Assembly (NCBI GenBank): GCA_964535215.1 | Contig: CAZHST010000055.1 | Location: 1 to 17,448, forward strand | Direction of reading: 5' to 3' | Source: JACQHM01 sp964535215 | GTDB lineage: Bacteria > Methylomirabilota > Methylomirabilia > Methylomirabilales > JACQHM01 | DNA length: 17,448 nucleotides | Shown: in pieces, positions 13,487-17,448 of the stretch | Position numbering within the stretch: position 1 is the stretch's first letter | How the letters are laid out: every line of letters begins with the position of its first letter | Program-made: the position numbers and the translations under genes | The notes under the pieces: generated by a model | What the model saw: only the letters and a program-made list of their open reading frames with translations | Database searches by the model: none | Told to the model about the DNA's origin: nothing

Positions 13487-14710
13487 ATGAAGCATCGAAG
13501 GGTTCTTGGGGGCTGGCTCGGGGTGCTGATGACAACCCTCCTGGCGGGACCGGCGTTGGCCGAGACACCGCCTGCGGGGTGCGTCGAGTGCCATCGGACT
13601 GTAACTCCCGGCATCGTCGAGCAGTACTTGAAGGGGGCAATGGGGCAGAAAGGGCTGGACTGCGCCATCTGCCACGGGACGGCGCATAAACGGATGGATG
13701 ATGCCGCCAAGGCTGTCCTCCCCACACCCCAGACCTGTGCCCCCTGTCATGAGCAGCAGGTCTTGCAGTTCCGGAACGGGAAGCACGCTCTGGCCTGGGT
13801 GGCCATGAAGGCCATGCCCATGGTGACCCACCAGCCGATCCCCGTCGTGGCCGAGGGGTTCAAAGGGTGCTCCGGCTGTCACAAGATCGGGGAGAAGAGG
13901 GAAGAGGAGCTGACCCGGTTCCGCTACGGGACCGGGAGCTGCGACGCCTGCCATACCCGCCACACCTTCTCAAAGCAGGAGGCCCGGGATCCCCGGGCCT
14001 GCCAGACCTGTCACATGGGCTTTGACCATCCCCAGTGGGAGATGTGGTCCACCTCCAAACACGGGACGATCTGGGCCATCGAGGGGGGTGGTCGGGCCCC
14101 TGTCTGCCAGACCTGCCACATGCCCGGCGGCGATCATGCCGTGATGACCGCCTGGGGATTCCTAGCCCTTCGCCTCCCGGAGAAGGACCAAGCCTGGCTG
14201 GCTGACCGGGTGGAGATCCTGAAGGCCCTGGGGGTTCTGGATGATCAGGGCAAGCCGACGGAGCGCCTCGAGGCGGTGAAGGCGGCCAAGATGGCCCGTC
14301 TGACGGAGGAGGAGTGGCAGCGGGAACGAGAAAAGATGCTTACCGTCTGCAGCCAATGCCATTCCAAGAGCTTCGCCCGGGACCAGCTTGCTGCCGGCGA
14401 TACCATCATCCGGGAGGCAGACCGCATCCTTGCCGAGGCAATCCGGGAGGTGCGAGGCCTCTATGCCGCGGGGATTCTCAAGACGCCGTCGGGCTGGAGG
14501 CACACCCCCGACCTCCTGCAATTCTACGAGGCCCAGAGCACCGTTGAGCAGGAGCTATACCTTATGTTCCTCGAATACCGGATGCGGGCCTTCCAAGGGG
14601 CGTTCCATGCCAACCCTGACTACATGCACTGGTATGGTTGGGCCAAGTTGAAGGAGGCCTCCCGTCGGATCAAGGACGAGGTGGCCGCCCTGCAGGCGAA
14701 ACGACCTTGA
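13487..14710 (+). CDS. octaheme cytochrome c, hydroxylamine oxidoreductase (HAO) superfamily
   Basis: Exported 407-aa protein with signal peptide 1-25 (cleavage after ALA) and eight CxxCH haem motifs starting at Cys32, 59, 84, 128, 152, 172, 207 and 288. Further His residues (67, 100, 115, 159, 181, 192, 217, 339, 374, 381) can be distal ligands. The C-terminal helical region with AFHANPDYMHWYGW is typical of the HAO family. Members oxidise hydroxylamine or hydrazine when the fourth haem is crosslinked to a Tyr, or reduce nitrite/hydroxylamine when that Tyr is missing. Tyr364, 379 and 383 are candidates; which applies cannot be judged without alignment. It is shorter than Nitrosomonas HAO (about 550-570 aa) and has no C-terminal anchor. 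ATG 13487 has GGGAGG 5 nt upstream. Confidence 0.85.
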   Translation: MKHRRVLGGWLGVLMTTLLAGPALAETPPAGCVECHRTVTPGIVEQYLKGAMGQKGLDCAICHGTAHKRMDDAAKAVLPTPQTCAPCHEQQVLQFRNGKHALAWVAMKAMPMVTHQPIPVVAEGFKGCSGCHKIGEKREEELTRFRYGTGSCDACHTRHTFSKQEARDPRACQTCHMGFDHPQWEMWSTSKHGTIWAIEGGGRAPVCQTCHMPGGDHAVMTAWGFLALRLPEKDQAWLADRVEILKALGVLDDQGKPTERLEAVKAAKMARLTEEEWQREREKMLTVCSQCHSKSFARDQLAAGDTIIREADRILAEAIREVRGLYAAGILKTPSGWRHTPDLLQFYEAQSTVEQELYLMFLEYRMRAFQGAFHANPDYMHWYGWAKLKEASRRIKDEVAALQAKRP

Positions 14711-15106
14711 GGCGCGTACCGGTCCTCCCACCGCCCGCTACTCTGCCAGCCATAGGATCCGGGGGAAGGGAGCGTACGTTCCTGACCCAGTCCCTGGTGG
14801 GAGGCTCACCGACCGTTATGCCAAACCGTCAGGTGTGACAATACAAAGATCGCCCCCATCATAGGGACAGGGATATCCCATTTGAAACCCATTGATTTCT
14901 CAGGATTTTTTCTCTATCAGCCGTCTGATGATGGGACATCCATGTCCCACCCATGACCGGCCTTCTGGACTGGGGATTCCCTATCCTTAGAGAATTCAAA
15001 GGCTTAGGAGCAAGAGGTTCATGGGGGAGACCTGTTTTGAGTTGGCCCCATCTTTGCTCCTGGATGGCCCTTCAGGAGGCGGCAGAAAGGGAGGGTAGAC
15101 AGACCG
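14711..15106. other. 396-nt intergenic region with several inverted repeats
   Basis: No gene is evident. Three structures stand out. CCTCCCACC (14724-14732) is complementary to GGTGGGAGG (14796-14804). CCCATCAT (14855-14862) is complementary to ATGATGGG (14928-14935). TGGGACAT (14932-14939) and ATGTCCCA (14942-14949) form a near-perfect palindrome with a 2-nt centre. The stretch from about 14830 to 14935 is clearly more AT-rich than the surrounding genes, as expected of a regulatory region for the downstream nirK operon. No T-run follows the first repeat, so it is not a clear terminator, and no consensus promoter was found. Confidence 0.5.
14932..14949. promoter_or_regulatory. 18-nt palindrome, possible operator upstream of the nirK operon
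   Basis: TGGGACAT and ATGTCCCA are arranged as an 8-bp inverted repeat around CC. It lies about 158 nt upstream of the first gene of the nirK operon. A dimeric regulator site is possible. It does not match FNR/NnrR (TTGAT-N4-ATCAA) or NsrR sites, so any regulator is unknown. Confidence 0.3.
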
Positions 15107-15580
15107 ATGAACTGGGCTCATGTGCATCTTCTGATCAATCACTTCCCGATTATCGGGACCGTGTTCGGCATCCTCTTCCTGGTTGTTGTTCTGGTCAGGC
15201 AAAATCGAGATCTCCAGCGTCTCCTCCTTGGCTACTTTATCCTCATGGCCCTGCTGGCCCTCCCCGTCTATTTTACGGGAGAGCCTGCCGCCGACCTGAT
15301 CGAGGAGCTTCCCGGCATCTCGGAATCGGCCATTGAACGGCATGAAGAGGCAGCCCTGATCGCCCTGGTGGCCGTCGAGGTCTTGGGCGTCCTCGCAGGA
15401 GGGGGGTTGTTCTTCTTTCGTCGTCGAGCCACCATCCCGGCCTGGTTTGTGTCGCTCCTGTTGCTCCTTTCCATTGCGGTTGGCGGATGGATGGCATGGA
15501 CCGCAAACCTGGGAGGGCAGATCCGCCACCCGGAGATCCGACCGGGTGGGGGAGCCCTCCCGCCGACCGGTGAACCCTAG
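15107..15580 (+). CDS. four-TM membrane protein (DUF2231-like)
   Basis: A 157-aa protein with four hydrophobic helices (about 12-30, 38-57, 82-104, 111-132). It opens with WAHVHLLINHFPIIG, resembling the His-rich LxxHFPI start of DUF2231-type proteins. His5, His7, His12, His79 and His141 (GGQIRHPEI) could bind haem or metal, but this is inference. GGGAGG (15089-15094) lies 12 nt before ATG 15107. It precedes nirK by 106 nt in the same direction, so a membrane redox role in nitrite/NO metabolism is possible. No function is established. Confidence 0.75.
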   Translation: MNWAHVHLLINHFPIIGTVFGILFLVVVLVRQNRDLQRLLLGYFILMALLALPVYFTGEPAADLIEELPGISESAIERHEEAALIALVAVEVLGVLAGGGLFFFRRRATIPAWFVSLLLLLSIAVGGWMAWTANLGGQIRHPEIRPGGGALPPTGEP

Positions 15581-15686
15581 AAAGATCTGCCGGGAGGAGA
15601 AGAGGACAGGGAGTAAAGAGGCTCCTGGAGCAAAAGGCCCATCTCTTTTTCCGGTAAGACGTGTCCTGAACGAAAGGAGGGACAGG

Positions 15687-17093
15687 ATGGTCAACCGTTC
15701 CAGCCACTACCGGATCTTCCTGCGACTGCTCATGGGTGCTCTTGTGGTCCTGTCGACCACCGGGAGTTGGGGTAACACGCGGGTGAGCATGGCTGCCTCC
15801 AACCTGGAGGGAAGCCCGGCGGAGTACACCCCTGACGTCACCTACACATTGAAGACGAGCATCGCCGAAGGCAAGATGGTCTTCATCGGCATGGGCGGGA
15901 CCATTGACGGGGTTGTCAATCCCACCTTGCGGGTCAGCAAAGACGACATCGTGCAGGTGACCCTGATAAACGGGGATGGGGCCGTCCACGACATTGCCTT
16001 TCCAGAGTTCAAGGCGAAGTCCGATGAGGTGGTTGGCATCGGTGCAAGCAGTGTGATCGTCTTCCGGGCCGACCGGGAAGGGGAGTTCTTCTATTTCTGC
16101 ACAATACCAGGCCATCGGTTGGCCGGGATGGAGGGAAAGATCGTCGTCGGGAAAGAGGCGGTGACGGCTCCCCGTGGGGTGAGCATTGTCCGGGATCCCT
16201 CCGACCTCCCGCCGCCCATTGGAAACCGCCCGCCCAAGACCGTCCGGGTCGAGCTGGAAACCATCGAACTCATAGGGAATTTGGCAGACGGGACCACCTA
16301 CACCTACTGGACCTTCGGCGGAAAGGTGCCAGGTCCCTTCATCCGGGTACGGGTGGGAGATACCGTCGAAGTCTCCCTGAGAAACCGGGCGGACAGCCGG
16401 ATGATCCACTCCGTAGACTTCCATGCGGTGACCGGTCCCGGCGGTGGGGCAGTCCTGACCCAGACACCTCCTGGAAACGAGACCGTCTTCACCTTTAAAG
16501 CCTTGAACCCTGGTCTCTACGTCTACCACTGTGCCACGCCCATGGTGGCGCATCACATCGCCAACGGGATGTACGGTCTCATCCTGGTGGAGCCTGAAGG
16601 GGGCCTCGCGCCGGTGGACCGGGAGTTCTATGTGATGCAAGGAGAAATCTACACCTTGGAGCCTTTCGGGCGGCGGGGGCGCCAGGAATTCAGCGTGGCG
16701 AAACTCCTCGACGAGAGGCCGGAGTACCTCGTCTTTAATGGGGCGGTGGGGGCCCTCACCCAGGAGCACCCCATGCGGGCAAAGGTGGGGGAGACGGTCC
16801 GGATCTTCTTCGGCGTTGGCGGCCCCAACTTCACCTCGTCCTTCCATGTGATTGGGGAGATCTTCGATCGGGTCTACAATCAGGCATCCCTCACAGCCCC
16901 TCCGCTCACCGATGTCCAGACAACGCTGGTGCCGGCAGGGGGGGCGGCGATGGTCGAGTTCAGGCTGGAGGTCCCCGGGCGCTACATCCTGGTAGACCAC
17001 GCCCTCTCACGGCTGGAGCGGGGCCTGGTGGGTTTCCTGATGGTTGAAGGGCCGGAGAATCCTTCGGTATTCCATCAGGGAAGGGTCAAGTGA
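15687..17093 (+). CDS. nirK: copper-containing nitrite reductase with N-terminal cupredoxin domain
   Basis: Reduces nitrite to NO in the periplasm. Three cupredoxin units occur in 468 aa. After a hydrophobic N-terminal segment (about 9-36), an extra type-1 copper domain covers about 50-155, with ligands His101, Cys138, His143 and Met148. The NirK core follows (about 185-462). Its type-1 copper ligands are His241, Cys282, His290 and Met295; its type-2 ligands are His246, His281 and His387; the catalytic pair is Asp244 and His361 (in VGALTQEH). All key residues are present, so it should be active. The usual NirK has two domains; the extra domain could act as a built-in electron donor, as in Hyphomicrobium NirK. 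ATG 15687 has AAAGGAGG (15673-15680) 6 nt upstream. The next gene starts 28 nt after the stop. Confidence 0.93.
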   Translation: MVNRSSHYRIFLRLLMGALVVLSTTGSWGNTRVSMAASNLEGSPAEYTPDVTYTLKTSIAEGKMVFIGMGGTIDGVVNPTLRVSKDDIVQVTLINGDGAVHDIAFPEFKAKSDEVVGIGASSVIVFRADREGEFFYFCTIPGHRLAGMEGKIVVGKEAVTAPRGVSIVRDPSDLPPPIGNRPPKTVRVELETIELIGNLADGTTYTYWTFGGKVPGPFIRVRVGDTVEVSLRNRADSRMIHSVDFHAVTGPGGGAVLTQTPPGNETVFTFKALNPGLYVYHCATPMVAHHIANGMYGLILVEPEGGLAPVDREFYVMQGEIYTLEPFGRRGRQEFSVAKLLDERPEYLVFNGAVGALTQEHPMRAKVGETVRIFFGVGGPNFTSSFHVIGEIFDRVYNQASLTAPPLTDVQTTLVPAGGAAMVEFRLEVPGRYILVDHALSRLERGLVGFLMVEGPENPSVFHQGRVK

Positions 17094-17121
17094 CCGCTTC
17101 TCTAAGCTGACAAGTCACCCG

Positions 17122-17448
17122 ATGTTTCGGATCCACCGGCTCTTCATCAAGACGGCCATCGCCTACTTCGTCCTTGGGGTGCTCTTGGGGGGCTTCCTCC
17201 TGCTCGACAAGGCCCTCTGGACCATCCCGTACCCGTATGCGCTGGTGACCGTCCACAACCACCTGATCACGGTAGGCTTCATCACGATGATGATCATGGG
17301 GGTGGCCTACTGGATGTTCCCCCGCCAGCCGGGAACGACCAGGGAGGCCGTGGCGAAGGATCCCCTGGCCTGGGTGAACTACATCCTCCTGAACCTGGGC
17401 TTGATCCTCCGGGCTATTGCCGAACCCTTCTCCCCAGCCTCGTGGACA
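17122..17448 (+). CDS. haem-copper oxidase subunit-I-like membrane protein, 3' end outside window
   Basis: 108 codons are visible before the window ends. The protein has a hydrophobic helix (about 10-28), then VTVHNHLITVGFITMMIMGVAYWMFPR-type sequence, and a third helix (about 84-100). His45/His47 in VHNHLxxxGF resemble the low-spin haem ligand motif in helix II of haem-copper oxidase subunit I and NorB. Small subunit-I-like proteins of this kind are often annotated as cbb3-type oxidase subunit I and occur near nitrite reductase genes. Whether it is a short stand-alone protein or a full NorB/CcoN cannot be told here. The ATG lacks a strong ribosome site; co-transcription with nirK is likely (28-nt gap). 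Confidence 0.7.
   Translation, partial: MFRIHRLFIKTAIAYFVLGVLLGGFLLLDKALWTIPYPYALVTVHNHLITVGFITMMIMGVAYWMFPRQPGTTREAVAKDPLAWVNYILLNLGLILRAIAEPFSPASWT

Noticed and set aside
14892..14905. FNR/NnrR-type box upstream of the nirK operon
   Set aside because: The left half TTGAT is perfect, but the right half (CAGGA) does not match ATCAA.
15273..17000. 575-codon open frame antisense to nirK
   Set aside because: Its composition (Pro/Gly/His/Asp-rich, no domain) is typical of the complement of a high-GC gene; nirK on the other strand has all copper ligands.
1..17448. CRISPR arrays, insertion sequences, tRNA or rRNA genes
   Set aside because: No regularly spaced direct repeats, transposase frames, terminal inverted repeats or recognisable RNA-gene cloverleaf or rRNA signatures were seen.

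Overview
This 17.4-kb window is a dense, high-GC stretch from a Gram-negative bacterium. It has Shine-Dalgarno leaders, TTG/GTG starts in places, and promoters of the TTGACA-N17-TATAAT kind. The gene set includes a periplasmic HtrA protease, a LysM/SLT murein transglycosylase, a FixI/CcoI-like copper ATPase, an octaheme cytochrome of the HAO superfamily, copper nitrite reductase and a tandem of small Cys-Cys-ending proteins with an ArsA-type ATPase. That combination suggests an environmental respiratory lineage such as Nitrospirota, NC10/Methylomirabilota or Desulfobacterota. This placement is inference from gene content only; no rRNA or other marker gene is present.

Layout. Positions 1-1763 hold a divergent stress pair, with the first codons of an Hsp20 chaperone leftward and htrA rightward, followed by cutA. 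Positions 1974-3716 encode a MltD-like lytic transglycosylase behind its own promoter. Positions 3956-7708 form a rightward run: cstA (amino-acid/pyruvate uptake family), a small reading frame interrupted by an in-frame TGA and ending Arg-Cys-Cys-stop, a second small protein ending Cys-Cys-stop (cory-CC-star-like), a single-domain ArsA/Get3-type ATPase, and a one-TM protein of unknown function. Positions 7680-11649 are a tightly overlapping four-gene leftward operon: DUF1360-like membrane protein, thioredoxin-like protein, DsbD_2/UreH-like membrane protein, and Cu(I) P-type ATPase. This looks like a copper delivery/haem-copper oxidase maturation unit. Positions 11734-13205 (leftward) hold a cold-shock protein with a strong promoter, a leader of about 109 nt and a very clear terminator, preceded by a stand-alone AAA+ ATPase. 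Positions 13487-17448 (rightward) are a nitrogen-oxide module: an exported octaheme HAO-like cytochrome, a four-TM protein, a NirK carrying an extra N-terminal cupredoxin domain, and the start of a short haem-copper-oxidase subunit-I-like protein cut off by the window edge.

How the parts fit together (inference). The Cu(I) ATPase operon could supply copper for NirK and haem-copper enzymes. HAO-like cytochrome, NirK and the subunit-I-like protein could handle hydroxylamine, NO and nitrite across the periplasm. The most unusual part is 5746-7238, with two successive small proteins ending in Cys-Cys beside an ArsA-type ATPase. The first contains a TGA codon followed by a hairpin that fits the general geometry of a bacterial SECIS element, so it could be a selenoprotein, a readthrough product or a broken gene.
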